Assembly (NCBI GenBank): GCA_041483135.1
Contig: JBGPFE010000015.1
Coordinates: 21,253 to 85,252 of the forward strand
Direction of reading: 5' to 3'
Length of the DNA stretch: 64,000 nucleotides
Origin: PALSA-1004 sp041483135
GTDB lineage: Bacteria > Pseudomonadota > Gammaproteobacteria > Burkholderiales > SG8-41
The translations under genes and the position numbers were made by a program. Within the stretch, counting starts at the first letter, position 1. Every line of letters starts with the position of its first letter. The notes beneath the pieces are model-generated. The model had not been told where the DNA came from. It was given only the letters and a program-made list of their open reading frames with translations, and did no database searches. Below, in pieces: positions 26,175-34,034 of the stretch.

Positions 26175-26675
26175 CTACCTCGTCGGGAATCCCCGGCTCA
26201 TTGAAGCCGTGTGGAGCGGGCGGGCGGGAAACGTACCGGCATTTCGCGGTCGATTGCGGAACGGGATGACCGCCACCGCCGGTATGTACGGGTAATAGCC
26301 ACTGTAGATCCCGCAATTGATACCCCGGTTGTCCAGGCACGGGTCGGCCGGTGGCGCGGCGGTTGCATACTGCCTCGACTGGCGCTCGGCCTCGAGCTGG
26401 CGCTCGAGATCGCGGACTCTCTCGGCAAGCGAGTTGAGTCTTTGCTGTTGTAAGGCGGCGACTGCGTCGGTGAGCGGCTTGTCCGGCGTGTAGACGGAAA
26501 TCGTGTTCTCGACGAGCCCCAGCTTTTTCGCGGCTTTGGGATCGGCGGGCGGCTGGTTCGAGTAATTGGTTACGCCGTGCCCGTCCACCCACTTATATAG
26601 CTGCGCGGACGCAGGGGCCGTCGCGAGGATCGCGGCGAGGACAAGCGGCAGCCGGATGAGCATGCGCGGTTTCAT
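26175..26675 (-). CDS. DUF4124-domain envelope protein
   Basis: A 166-residue exported protein. Signal peptide MKPRMLIRLPLVLAAILATA ends at APASAQ. The mature N-terminus LYKWVDGHGVTNYSNQPP is the DUF4124 signature, common in beta- and gammaproteobacterial envelope proteins of unknown role. A coiled-coil-like stretch (ALQQQRLNSLAERVRDLERQ) follows, then a Cys pair and a Pro/Tyr-rich tail. Start at 26675 chosen because it yields the signal peptide. Confidence 0.78.
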   Translation of the reverse strand: MKPRMLIRLPLVLAAILATAPASAQLYKWVDGHGVTNYSNQPPADPKAAKKLGLVENTISVYTPDKPLTDAVAALQQQRLNSLAERVRDLERQLEAERQSRQYATAAPPADPCLDNRGINCGIYSGYYPYIPAVAVIPFRNRPRNAGTFPARPLHTASMSRGFPTR

Positions 26676-26819
26676 ATCTGACGGACGCTCTTGCGTTTGC
26701 CTATTATCAAACTCGCGTGGGTGTATGGCAACGAAGACAGGATTCGGGACCGGGAGCCCGCAGGCAGGCTTCAGATCAATCGCTCCGGTCACGTTTACGT
26801 ACCGCAATCCATGGGCGGA

Positions 26820-27359
26820 TCAGCGGCCGTGCTCTGCGGGCTCCGCATGAGCGGCGGGGAAGGAGCGGTGCACGTAATCGATGAAAACCTGCGGCTCCGC
26901 CGGCGTGATGACGACGGTGCGCCTCGGCATGACCAGCACGACCGAGCAGGTCAGGTCGGTGGCGAAGAGCCGATGGCGGCCGAGCGCCTTGCTCCAGAAA
27001 AGCCCGGTGAACGAGTAAAGTCCGCCGTTGCCGAAAGCTCGGAGCGAGCCCTTGCACGCCGCAGGTTCGTGCCAGAGTCTGCTCAAGCCGTCGAGCGGGA
27101 TACGGGTGGAGAAGAGCAGACGCCGGACGTAAAGATCGTTGCCCCCGATCGCGTAGCCGGTGACGACGAAGAGCAGGCTCACCAGCAAAATCGCCGGGAA
27201 TACGAAGGCAACGCCCACGCCGAACGCGTGCGTGAACCCGGCGACAGCCGGGGCCGCGCGATAGGCAAAGAATCCGCCGGCCAACAGAATCAGCGTGCCC
27301 AGCGCCGATATCAGCTTGAGACCCCTGGGCCACGCAGCGGCCGGAAAGTAGCGGCGCAC
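26820..27359 (-). CDS. PH-like domain membrane protein
   Basis: A 179-residue protein with two N-terminal membrane helices (about 17-35 and 45-70). A C-terminal bacterial pleckstrin-like domain (bPH type) follows: RIPLDGLSRLWHEP, GSLRAFGNGGLYSFTGLFWS, VVLVMPRRTVVITPAEPQVF. Such proteins are often small membrane accessories of unknown function. It is 32 nt downstream of the exported protein gene at 27392-28072 and could share its transcript. Confidence 0.68.
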   Translation of the reverse strand: MRRYFPAAAWPRGLKLISALGTLILLAGGFFAYRAAPAVAGFTHAFGVGVAFVFPAILLVSLLFVVTGYAIGGNDLYVRRLLFSTRIPLDGLSRLWHEPAACKGSLRAFGNGGLYSFTGLFWSKALGRHRLFATDLTCSVVLVMPRRTVVITPAEPQVFIDYVHRSFPAAHAEPAEHGR

Positions 27360-27391
27360 GCTGGAAACTCCGGGAGCGCAGCCCGGTTTCC

Positions 27392-28072
27392 TTATTTGCC
27401 TGGGGTCTTGCAGGTGTTGCTGTCCATGATTTCATTGGCGATCCTGGTGCTGTCGGCGTCGAGCTTGCCCCCGGCGAGGAATTGCTTGGCCGTGACGCAG
27501 GCCTGCTTTTTTGCGTCCTCCGCGGAAAAAGCGAAGATGGACAGCGCAGCCAGGGCTTTTCTGAGGGGCCCGCCCGGGTAGGATTTCTTGATCATCATGT
27601 CCATCAGCTCGTTTGCCCTGTATGGGTCGCTGAAGCCGCCCAAGCTGCCGAATCCGAACACTTCGGTCTTCCCGTACAAATCGTAAGCGCGGCCTGCCGC
27701 GATGTTGCTGCTGTCGACGCCCTTTTCCAGCAGCCGCAATGCGATCTTGACTTTCTGCGCCTCGCCCGTCTCGCGAAACTCGTCCGGGGGGTCGTCACCA
27801 AGCAGGAGTGCCGCGGCATCGGCGCAGATGTCTCCGTTGCCTTTGCCGCAGACCACCTCGGTTTCGCATTTCGATTTCAGGGTCTTGAAGGTTTCGTTAT
27901 TCGCGCCGCGCGGCTTCTCGGCCGCAGGCTCACGTGCGGCCCAGGGCGCGACCATGGGCCCGCCGCCGGGCGGCGAGGTAGACTCCCCGTCGCAATAAGC
28001 GAGCGAGGGAGCAAGGCAGAGTACCGCCAGGGCAACAGGAATAAAACGCGAGAAAGCTATTTTTGTGCGCAT
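27392..28072 (-). CDS. hypothetical secreted protein
   Basis: A 226-residue exported protein with signal peptide MRTKIAFSRFIPVALAVLCL ending at SLAYC. The mature part has five Cys (SKCETEVVCGKGNGDICAD; QACVTAK; SNTCKTPGK), suggesting disulfides. Repeated alpha-helical segments with an ALRLLEKGVD motif resemble a Sel1/TPR-type solenoid, but only weakly. Start at 28072 selected for the signal peptide. Function unknown. Confidence 0.65.
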   Translation of the reverse strand: MRTKIAFSRFIPVALAVLCLAPSLAYCDGESTSPPGGGPMVAPWAAREPAAEKPRGANNETFKTLKSKCETEVVCGKGNGDICADAAALLLGDDPPDEFRETGEAQKVKIALRLLEKGVDSSNIAAGRAYDLYGKTEVFGFGSLGGFSDPYRANELMDMMIKKSYPGGPLRKALAALSIFAFSAEDAKKQACVTAKQFLAGGKLDADSTRIANEIMDSNTCKTPGK

Positions 28073-28220
28073 ATTGACTCCGAAAACGCATGAAAAAAAC
28101 ACATTGGCATGATCATCAGGCGGGTCTTGCTTGCTTGTATTGTACATGCCATCAGGATTATGCCGTATCCCGGGCTCAAAGGGTCGGGTCTTGCAATATC
28201 AGTTTAGTGGTTGCCTTGTC

Positions 28221-28288
28221 GCCGTGTTCTCCGTGCCCTCTGTGGCGAATTCTGCAGGATGAAGGCGGAAAGATGAAGGATGAAGCAA
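28221..28288 (+). repeat. GGATGAAGGCGGA repeat, copy 3
   Basis: GCCGTGTTCTCCGTGCCCTC, TGTGGCGAATTCTGCAGGAT and GAAGGCGGAAAGATGAAGGA follow one another, the same block order as at 23974-24030. It fills most of the 240-bp gap before the CoA-transferase 3' end. Confidence 0.6.
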
Positions 28289-28312
28289 AGCCTTACCTGT
28301 GTTCATTTGCGA

Positions 28313-29506
28313 TCAGGCGATAGCACCGGCCTTGCGCAGCGCCGCGATGTCGGCGACGCTGAAGCCAACGGACGCCAGTACCTCGTCGGTGTGCTCGCCT
28401 ACCCGCGCGGGCGGGCGCTCGATCGAGGGACCGCCGTGGGCGAATATGAACGCAGCCAAGGGCACCGTCAGCGGCTTGCCGACGCCGGGCACGGCTGCGT
28501 GCCGGTGCAGCAGACCGCGGTGCTTGAGCTGCGGGTCTTGCAGCGTCTCGCGCAGCTCGCGCACGCGCGCGGCGGGAATATGTTTCGATTCCAGATAATT
28601 TTCCCACTCGTCCGCTGTCTTCTCCTTCATCTTCCGGGCGACCGTCGCGTGCTTTTCGTCGAAGCGCGCATAGCGCTCGTCGAGGCTGACACGTTCCGCC
28701 TCGGCCGGCTCGCCGATGGCCGTATAAAACCGGCGATGCTGCCGGCGGTTGGATGCCGCCAGCTGCACGAGCCCGTTTTTGGTTTCAAAGAGCGAAGACT
28801 CCGCAAAGCGCATCTTGTTGCCCGCGCGCCTGGGATTGTGCCCCGAGTGCAGATGGTCGGTGACGTGCGTAGCCTGCAGAATCAGCGCGACATCGAGCAT
28901 CGCCATGTCGATGTACTGGCCCTGGCCGGTGCGCATGCACTGGTAGAGCGCAGCCGAGATGGCAAAGGCACCCGTCGTGCCGGTGGCATAGTCGATCACC
29001 GGCGCGCCGACCTTGATCGGCCCGCTCGTTTCCGTGCCGGTCGAAGCGGTGATGCCGGAAGTCGCCTGGATCGCCATGTCGTAGGCGGTCTGCACGCCGC
29101 GCGGCCCGTCCTGACCGTAGGCCGTCATCGACGCATAGATGAGCTTCGTCTTCAAGCGCGCGAGCTCTTCGTAGCCGAGGCCAAGCGCCTTGAATGCGCC
29201 AGGCCGGTAATTCTCCACCAGCACGTCCGCCCAGTCCCTGACCAGGCGTTTGAGCGCCTCACGCCCGCCCTCGGTCTTGAGGTCGAGCGCAATCGAGCGC
29301 TTGTTCGAGCCCTGGGTGAGAAAGCCCGTGCCCATGCGCGCCTTGTTGAGCGCCTTGTCGGCGCCGGTTTCGCGGCTCTGGTCCGGCTCGTTCGGGTCTT
29401 CCACCTTGATCACGTCGGCACCGAGCACCGCGAGCTGATAGGTCGCGAACGGCCCGGCGAGCACGTGCGTGCAGTCCAGAATTTTCACCCCTTCGAATGG
29501 TCGCAT
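28313..29506 (-). CDS. family III CoA-transferase (CaiB/BaiF type)
   Basis: A 397-residue class III CoA-transferase. N-terminal signature LDCTHVLAGPFATYQLAVLGADVIKVE is split over residues about 10-36. The nucleotide-binding region is GSNKRSIALDLKTEGGREAL. The catalytic Asp that forms the acyl-anhydride is expected in GAPVIDYATG (about residue 172). GTEKLPNP-like C-terminal HRGLLHR is present. These enzymes activate a carboxylic acid (formyl, carnitine, benzylsuccinate, itaconate and others) with CoA from a donor. Fits activation of an organic acid brought in by neighbouring binding proteins; the actual acid is unknown. Confidence 0.92.
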   Translation of the reverse strand: MRPFEGVKILDCTHVLAGPFATYQLAVLGADVIKVEDPNEPDQSRETGADKALNKARMGTGFLTQGSNKRSIALDLKTEGGREALKRLVRDWADVLVENYRPGAFKALGLGYEELARLKTKLIYASMTAYGQDGPRGVQTAYDMAIQATSGITASTGTETSGPIKVGAPVIDYATGTTGAFAISAALYQCMRTGQGQYIDMAMLDVALILQATHVTDHLHSGHNPRRAGNKMRFAESSLFETKNGLVQLAASNRRQHRRFYTAIGEPAEAERVSLDERYARFDEKHATVARKMKEKTADEWENYLESKHIPAARVRELRETLQDPQLKHRGLLHRHAAVPGVGKPLTVPLAAFIFAHGGPSIERPPARVGEHTDEVLASVGFSVADIAALRKAGAIA

Positions 29507-29556
29507 CGTCCTGTCCCCGTCCTATACGGCTCGCAGGATAGCAGACAGCGAGAAAG

Positions 29557-29630
29557 ACCGTGAGAGCGGGAGAGCGGGAGAGCGGGAGAGCGAAGGACGG
29601 ACCGTCGCTTACAATCTCACGACTCACGGT
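29557..29630. repeat. GAGAGCGGG tandem tract inside an inverted repeat
   Basis: ACCGTGAG (29557-29564) and CTCACGGT (29623-29630) are perfect inverted 8-mers. Between them the unit GAGAGCGGG is repeated about four times in tandem. It directly adjoins the 3' end of the TRAP-type gene (29638), as the related hairpins at 8827 and 11883 adjoin other stop codons. Only 131 bp separate the two minus-strand genes here. Confidence 0.6.
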
Positions 29631-29637
29631 TCGAGGA

Positions 29638-30567
29638 TCAGACCTCCAGCAGGGCGAACGCTTCGCCGAAGCGCTGCCGCGCCTCGGCGTGCAGCGGTTT
29701 TACGGCGCGCGCGAACGCTGCGCGCCCAGCCGGGGTCAGCTCGACGATTTCGCAGCCGGCGTCTACGAGCGCTTTGCGCGCGATTTCCTCTTCCTCCACC
29801 GCGAGTTTGCGTTGCGCGATGATCGCCTTGCGCGCGGCCGACATCAGCGCGCTTTGAAATTCCCCGGGCCAACTGTCGAACGCCGCGCGGTTGCAGTAGA
29901 TGCCGCGCGAGACGTAACAGTGGCCGGTCAGGGTGATATAGCGGTGCACCTTGTGGCAGCCGTAGTCCACCGTGTTCGCGAGCGGATTCTCCTGCGCGTC
30001 CACCGCGCCTGACACGATCGCCTCCAGCCCCTGTTTGAGGTCGCAGGGAAAGGGTATCGCGCCGAGCAGCTCGAAGGTGCGGCAATGCATCTGGCTCGGC
30101 ATCATGCGTATGCGCATGCCCGCCATATCCGCGGGCGTGTGCACCGGGCGCAGCCGGTTCGTGACGTGGCGGTAGCCGTTCTCGAAGTAGCCGAGGAGAC
30201 GATAGCCGATGCGCTCCTCGATCTTGCGGCTCAGGTAGGCGCCGAGCTGGCCGTCCATCGCGGCCCGGGCCTGTTCGAGCCCGTCGAACAGGAAGGGCAG
30301 GTCGGTAAATTCCAGTTCCGGAACGCGGTCGGTCAGGTAGCTGGTGGACTGGTAGGAGAGCGTCAGGATGCCGCGCTCGGCCATCCACAGCGTCGCTTCA
30401 CCCTTGTAGCCGAAGTCCATCACGTTCCACACGTACTTGACGTCCACGGCCTTGCCGAATTGCGCCTCGAGCCGGTCGCCGATCATCTTCAAGGCGCGGC
30501 TGTGGGTCGTGGTCGGCGGGCCGTAGCCCCCCATGCAGATTTGAATAGTCACCGGAAATACGCCCAA
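29638..30567 (-). CDS. TRAP-type (DctP-like) substrate-binding protein lacking a signal peptide
   Basis: A 309-residue protein with the DctP fold: ENGYRHVTNRLRPVHTPADM, GMRIRMMPSQMHCRTFELLG, PFPCDLKQGLEAIVSGAVDAQENP (hinge) and YGCHKVHRYITLTGH. The Arg of GMRIR normally pairs with the substrate carboxylate. It begins MGVFPVTIQICMGGYGPPTT with no signal peptide, beginning at the first strand of the mature domain. No membrane TRAP partners (DctQM) are near. It may be cytoplasmic, or the 5' end with the signal peptide may have been lost. Confidence 0.82.
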   Translation of the reverse strand: MGVFPVTIQICMGGYGPPTTTHSRALKMIGDRLEAQFGKAVDVKYVWNVMDFGYKGEATLWMAERGILTLSYQSTSYLTDRVPELEFTDLPFLFDGLEQARAAMDGQLGAYLSRKIEERIGYRLLGYFENGYRHVTNRLRPVHTPADMAGMRIRMMPSQMHCRTFELLGAIPFPCDLKQGLEAIVSGAVDAQENPLANTVDYGCHKVHRYITLTGHCYVSRGIYCNRAAFDSWPGEFQSALMSAARKAIIAQRKLAVEEEEIARKALVDAGCEIVELTPAGRAAFARAVKPLHAEARQRFGEAFALLEV

Positions 30568-30614
30568 GTCGTTCGCGCAATGATAACGGTTAAACCGCGG
30601 GCATGGCCCCCCCG

Positions 30615-30743
30615 TTTAACCCGGGGCGCTGGCCCGGTGACGACGGGGGCGGAGAAGAAGCGGTAGCCAGCGTTGTTTTCAGTCAGCCTGTCGGGGCGCA
30701 GGTTTGAATCCAGCCGGATGCCCCGGCTGTCGATGGTGCGGCC
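30615..30743 (-). pseudogene. remnant of a glycerate kinase (MOFRL) C-terminus
   Basis: Translation on the minus strand gives RLDSNLRPDRLTENNAGYRF and FFSAPVVTGPAPRV. This matches the C-terminal MOFRL segment of the intact glycerate kinase at 32615-33886 (LRTDKMLGNNDGYGCFSALG then DLVVTGPTRTNV). The rest of the gene is absent. The fragment lies just downstream of phaC, so phaC is flanked by an intact glycerate kinase and a scrap of another copy in the same orientation. Nothing else is seen in 30568-30753. Confidence 0.65.
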
Positions 30744-30753
30744 GCGCAGCGTC

Positions 30754-32499
30754 TTAAATTTCCTGCACGTAATTGCCGGGCGCTGCGCCGAGCACCGGAT
30801 GCTCGGTGCTGCCAGGCGCGCGCGCGGCGATATCCGGCCCGCAGCACTCGGCGAGCCACGCAACCCAGTTTTCCCACCAGCTGCCGTCAATCCGGTGCTG
30901 GCGCTTGAGCCACTCGTCGGGGTGCTCGGAATCGGTCTCGCCGCTCCAGTAACTGCGCTTAGGCGGCTTGACCGGCGGGTTGATGATGCCGAGGATGTGG
31001 CCGGAACTCGACAGCGTATAGCGAACTGGCGCGGCAATATTCCCGGCGATCTTGAACGTCGCTTTCCACGGCGCGATGTGGTCTTCCTCGCAGCCGACGG
31101 CGTAGAGCGGCTGGCGGATGTCGCCAAGATCGATGGGCTGACCGGCAATCTCAAGCGCGTTTTTCTGGATGAGCTTGTTGTGCAGGTAGAACTCGCGCAG
31201 GTAGAAGCTGTGCATCGCGCGCGGCATGCGCGTGACGTCGGTGTTCCAGTACAGCACGTCGAACGGCGGCGGCGTTTCGCCGTACAGGTAGTTGTGCACG
31301 AAGTAATGCCAGATCAGGCTGTTCGAACGCAGCAGCCGGAACGAGCGCGCCATCTCGCGGCCGTCCAGAAAACCCTGCTGGGCCATCATGTGCTCGAGGG
31401 TCTCGACGGTTTTTTCATCGATGAATACCTCGATGCCGCCCGGCCGCGAGAAGTCGACGAGTGTCGCAAGCAATGTCCAGTGCGCAACCGGCACTTCCGG
31501 CTCGTCAGCGTATTCACGATTGAACCACGCCATCAGCGTCGCCAGCGCGGTGCCGCCGATGCAGTAGCCGACCGCGTGCACCTGCGGCACTTTGCAGATC
31601 GCGCGCGCGGTATCGATCGCCCGGCGCATACCCTTCATCAGGTAGTTTTCGAAAGTGGTGTCGGCCTGCGCTGCGGTCGGGTTCTTCCAGCTCACCACAA
31701 ACACCGTAAAGCCCTGGTTCACAAGATAGCGCAGCACGCTTTTCTTTTCGGTCAGGTCGAGTATGTAGTACTTGTTGATCCATGGCGGGATGATCACGAT
31801 CGGCACCGAGCGCACCTGTGCGGTGGCGGGCGCGTACTGAATCAGTTCCATCAGTTCGTTGCGATAAACGACGGCGCCCGGCGTCGTTGCCAGATTCTGT
31901 CCGACTTTGAATGCCGAGCGGTCGGTCATCTGCACGTCGCCGACGCGCAGGTCGTCGAGCCACAGCTTGAGGCCGGCCGCAAGACTCTGACCGCCGGACT
32001 CCCAGAACTTGCGCAGCGCCACCGGATTGGTGAGAAGGTAGTTGGTTGGCGCGACAGCGTTCAGCCATTGCCGCGCCCAGAATGTCGCCTGACGCCGCTG
32101 CTTGGCCGGGACGCCCGGTGTTTCGAACATTGCTTCCTGCAGCCAGTGCGTATACAGCAGGTAATACTGCTTGAGCAGGGAGAACGCCGGCAGCTCGGAC
32201 CACATGGGATCGGCGAATCGCGTGTCATCGGGCGCGGCCTTGACGACCACCGTCGGCGTCAGTCCGCTCGCGGTCTGCCATGCGTGAAGCTGCATTTCCT
32301 GCAACTCGCGCGCGAACTTGGCCAGCTCAGTTGCCAATTCGCCCGGATGCGTGATCCAGCCTTCGGCGACTTTTTCGAACGACGCGCCGACACCATACGG
32401 ATCAACCGACTGATTAAGCTTTGCGAACTGGTCGGTCCATTGGTCGAGGCTGGCGCTCAACGCCGCCGCGTCGGGCAGCGGAATGACGGCTTTCTTCAT
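30754..32499 (-). CDS. phaC: class I poly(3-hydroxyalkanoate) synthase
   Basis: A 581-residue PhaC, of usual class I length (about 560-600). The lipase-box variant VGYCIGGTAL contains the nucleophilic Cys at about residue 313. The catalytic Asp and His lie in the expected order in VGCEEDHIAPW and SSGHILGIINPP. N-terminal PhaC_N landmarks are RRQATFWARQWLNAVAPTNY and TNPVALRKFWESGG. It polymerises (R)-3-hydroxyacyl-CoA on granule surfaces for carbon storage. phaA, phaB and phaR are not adjacent, so precursor supply is encoded elsewhere. Confidence 0.96.
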   Translation of the reverse strand: MKKAVIPLPDAAALSASLDQWTDQFAKLNQSVDPYGVGASFEKVAEGWITHPGELATELAKFARELQEMQLHAWQTASGLTPTVVVKAAPDDTRFADPMWSELPAFSLLKQYYLLYTHWLQEAMFETPGVPAKQRRQATFWARQWLNAVAPTNYLLTNPVALRKFWESGGQSLAAGLKLWLDDLRVGDVQMTDRSAFKVGQNLATTPGAVVYRNELMELIQYAPATAQVRSVPIVIIPPWINKYYILDLTEKKSVLRYLVNQGFTVFVVSWKNPTAAQADTTFENYLMKGMRRAIDTARAICKVPQVHAVGYCIGGTALATLMAWFNREYADEPEVPVAHWTLLATLVDFSRPGGIEVFIDEKTVETLEHMMAQQGFLDGREMARSFRLLRSNSLIWHYFVHNYLYGETPPPFDVLYWNTDVTRMPRAMHSFYLREFYLHNKLIQKNALEIAGQPIDLGDIRQPLYAVGCEEDHIAPWKATFKIAGNIAAPVRYTLSSSGHILGIINPPVKPPKRSYWSGETDSEHPDEWLKRQHRIDGSWWENWVAWLAECCGPDIAARAPGSTEHPVLGAAPGNYVQEI

Positions 32500-32552
32500 G
32501 CAATGAGTCTACTGCGCCCGCGTGCGGCCGCTAATGGCTATCTGCAGGGATA

Positions 32553-32566
32553 CTGACACAGATCAA
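32553..32566. promoter_or_regulatory. possible FNR/ANR-like box upstream of phaC
   Basis: CTGACACAGATCAA differs at one position from the TTGAY-N4-RTCAA pattern. It lies about 60 nt upstream of the phaC start. Anaerobic regulation of PHA synthesis by ANR is known in some pseudomonads; here it is only a motif match. Confidence 0.3.
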
Positions 32567-32614
32567 GAATTGCCCCCGGCCGGGCAGCTGTTTTGACAGC
32601 TGACCGCAGTCAAT

Positions 32615-33886
32615 TCAAACGATCAGGATCGCGCGGTAGTCGTTGACGTTGGTGCGCGTGGGTCCGGTGACGACGAGATCGCCAAGCGCGGAAAAGCAGC
32701 CGTAGCCGTCGTTGTTTCCCAGCATCTTATCGGTGCGCAGCCCGAGCTTGGCTGCGCGCGCGAACGAGTCCGGCGCCGCGATTGCGCCGGCATTGTCCTC
32801 GGTGCCGTCGATGCCATCGGTGTCGCACGCGATCGCGTGGATGCCCGCAGCGCCTTGCAGATCGTTCACGAGCGATAACAGAAATTCGGCGCAGCGCCCG
32901 CCGCGGCCGTTGCCGCGCACGGTCACCGTGCATTCGCCGCCCGAGATCAACGCGACCGGCGGCTGCCATGGTTGGCCGTGCGCTTTGACTTCGCGCGCGA
33001 GCGCAGCGTAAACCTTCGCGACTTCGCGCGCTTCACCGGTCACGCTGTCGCCGAGGACCGCGGCGCGCACGCCGCTGGCTTCGAAAAATTTCGCCGCCGC
33101 CTGCAGGCACTGATGGGCGGTCGCGATCACGTGGTTCTCGGTATTGGCGAAGACCTTGTCGCCGGGCTTCGGCGTTTCGGCAAGCTCGCCGCGGGTGCCG
33201 CGCTCGAGCGTCGCCTGCACGGCTTTGGGGACGTTGCACTCGTAGCGCTTGAGGATGTCGAGCGCATCCTGGTAAGTGGTAGGGTCGGGCGTGCACGGGC
33301 CGGAGGCGATATGCGTCGGGTCGTCGCCGGTCACATCCGAGATCACCAGCGCGCGGATTTTTGCCTTGCACGCAGCGGCGAGCCGCCCGCCCTGAATCAA
33401 CGATAGATGCTTACGGACCGTATTGATTTCCTGGATCGTCGCGCCGCAGCGCAGCAGCTCTTTGGTGGCCGCCTTGAGATCGGCCAGCGAGATCGTCTCG
33501 ACCGGCAGGCTCAGCAGGCTCGAGCCGCCGCCGGAGACGAGCGCGAGCAGCAGGTCGTCCCTGGACAGCCGCCTCGCGCCGTCGAGGATTCTTTTTGCCG
33601 CGGCTTCGCCCGCTTCGTCCGGCACCGGATGGCCGGCTTCGACCACGTTGATGCGATTGGTGAGCAGTCCGTGCGCATAGCGCGTGATCACGGTGCCTTC
33701 GAGCGGCGCACCTGCCGGCCAGTGCTGCTCTACTGCGAGCGCCATCGACGCCGCGGCCTTACCGGCGCCAACGACGAGCGTGCGTCCTTTCGGCGGCACG
33801 GGCAGGTACCGCGACACGATCTCAAGCGGATCGGCAGCGGCGACGGCGGCCTTGAAGCTTCCGAGCAGCATTTCGCGCGGCGACAT
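32615..33886 (-). CDS. glycerate 2-kinase (GckA/TtuD, MOFRL family)
   Basis: A 423-residue glycerate kinase of the DUF4147-MOFRL type. Start at 33886 is favoured because GAGG is 9 nt upstream; ATG 33895 is too close to it. N-terminal GAGKAAASMALAVEQ binds nucleotide. VSGGGSSLLSLP and ISGGECTVTVRGNGRGGRCAE are family signatures. The MOFRL tail is NNDGYGCFSALGDLVVTGPT. It phosphorylates D-glycerate to 2-phosphoglycerate, linking glyoxylate, tartrate or serine-cycle carbon to glycolysis. It could consume the product of the D-2-hydroxyacid dehydrogenases in this window. Confidence 0.92.
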   Translation of the reverse strand: MSPREMLLGSFKAAVAAADPLEIVSRYLPVPPKGRTLVVGAGKAAASMALAVEQHWPAGAPLEGTVITRYAHGLLTNRINVVEAGHPVPDEAGEAAAKRILDGARRLSRDDLLLALVSGGGSSLLSLPVETISLADLKAATKELLRCGATIQEINTVRKHLSLIQGGRLAAACKAKIRALVISDVTGDDPTHIASGPCTPDPTTYQDALDILKRYECNVPKAVQATLERGTRGELAETPKPGDKVFANTENHVIATAHQCLQAAAKFFEASGVRAAVLGDSVTGEAREVAKVYAALAREVKAHGQPWQPPVALISGGECTVTVRGNGRGGRCAEFLLSLVNDLQGAAGIHAIACDTDGIDGTEDNAGAIAAPDSFARAAKLGLRTDKMLGNNDGYGCFSALGDLVVTGPTRTNVNDYRAILIV

Positions 33887-33942
33887 TATCGACATCCTCA
33901 AAGACAATTAAACACCGATAAACGCCGGCAAGCGGGGAAAGA

Positions 33943-33990
33943 AACCCCATTTCCCATTCTCCATTTCCCGTTCTCCATTTCTCATTGGCG
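33943..33990 (-). repeat. GGAAATGGGAAAT low-complexity repeat, copy 2
   Basis: On the minus strand the run reads GAGAAATGGAGAACGGGAAA then TGGAGAATGGGAAATGGGG, a degenerate purine minisatellite like that at 7757-7812. It fills the gap between the GGDEF gene end and the glycerate kinase start. Confidence 0.5.
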
Positions 33991-34034
33991 ATTTACTGGT
34001 TCTTACCCGTGCTCGTCAACGGATTGGAAATCAA

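Noticed and set aside
28280..29563. 427-codon open frame opposite the CoA-transferase
   Set aside because: Same kind of shadow; the minus-strand protein matches family III CoA-transferases throughout.
29560..29596. GAGAGCGGG tandem units as a possible CRISPR array
   Set aside because: Units are 9 nt with no spacers and no cas genes nearby.
30700..30720. T-arm-like string GGTTTGAATCC suggesting a tRNA
   Set aside because: No acceptor or anticodon stems fit around it, and the region matches a glycerate kinase remnant.
30673..32556. 627-codon open frame on the plus strand opposite phaC
   Set aside because: phaC on the minus strand has all catalytic motifs. The opposite frame is low-complexity Arg/His-rich shadow sequence.
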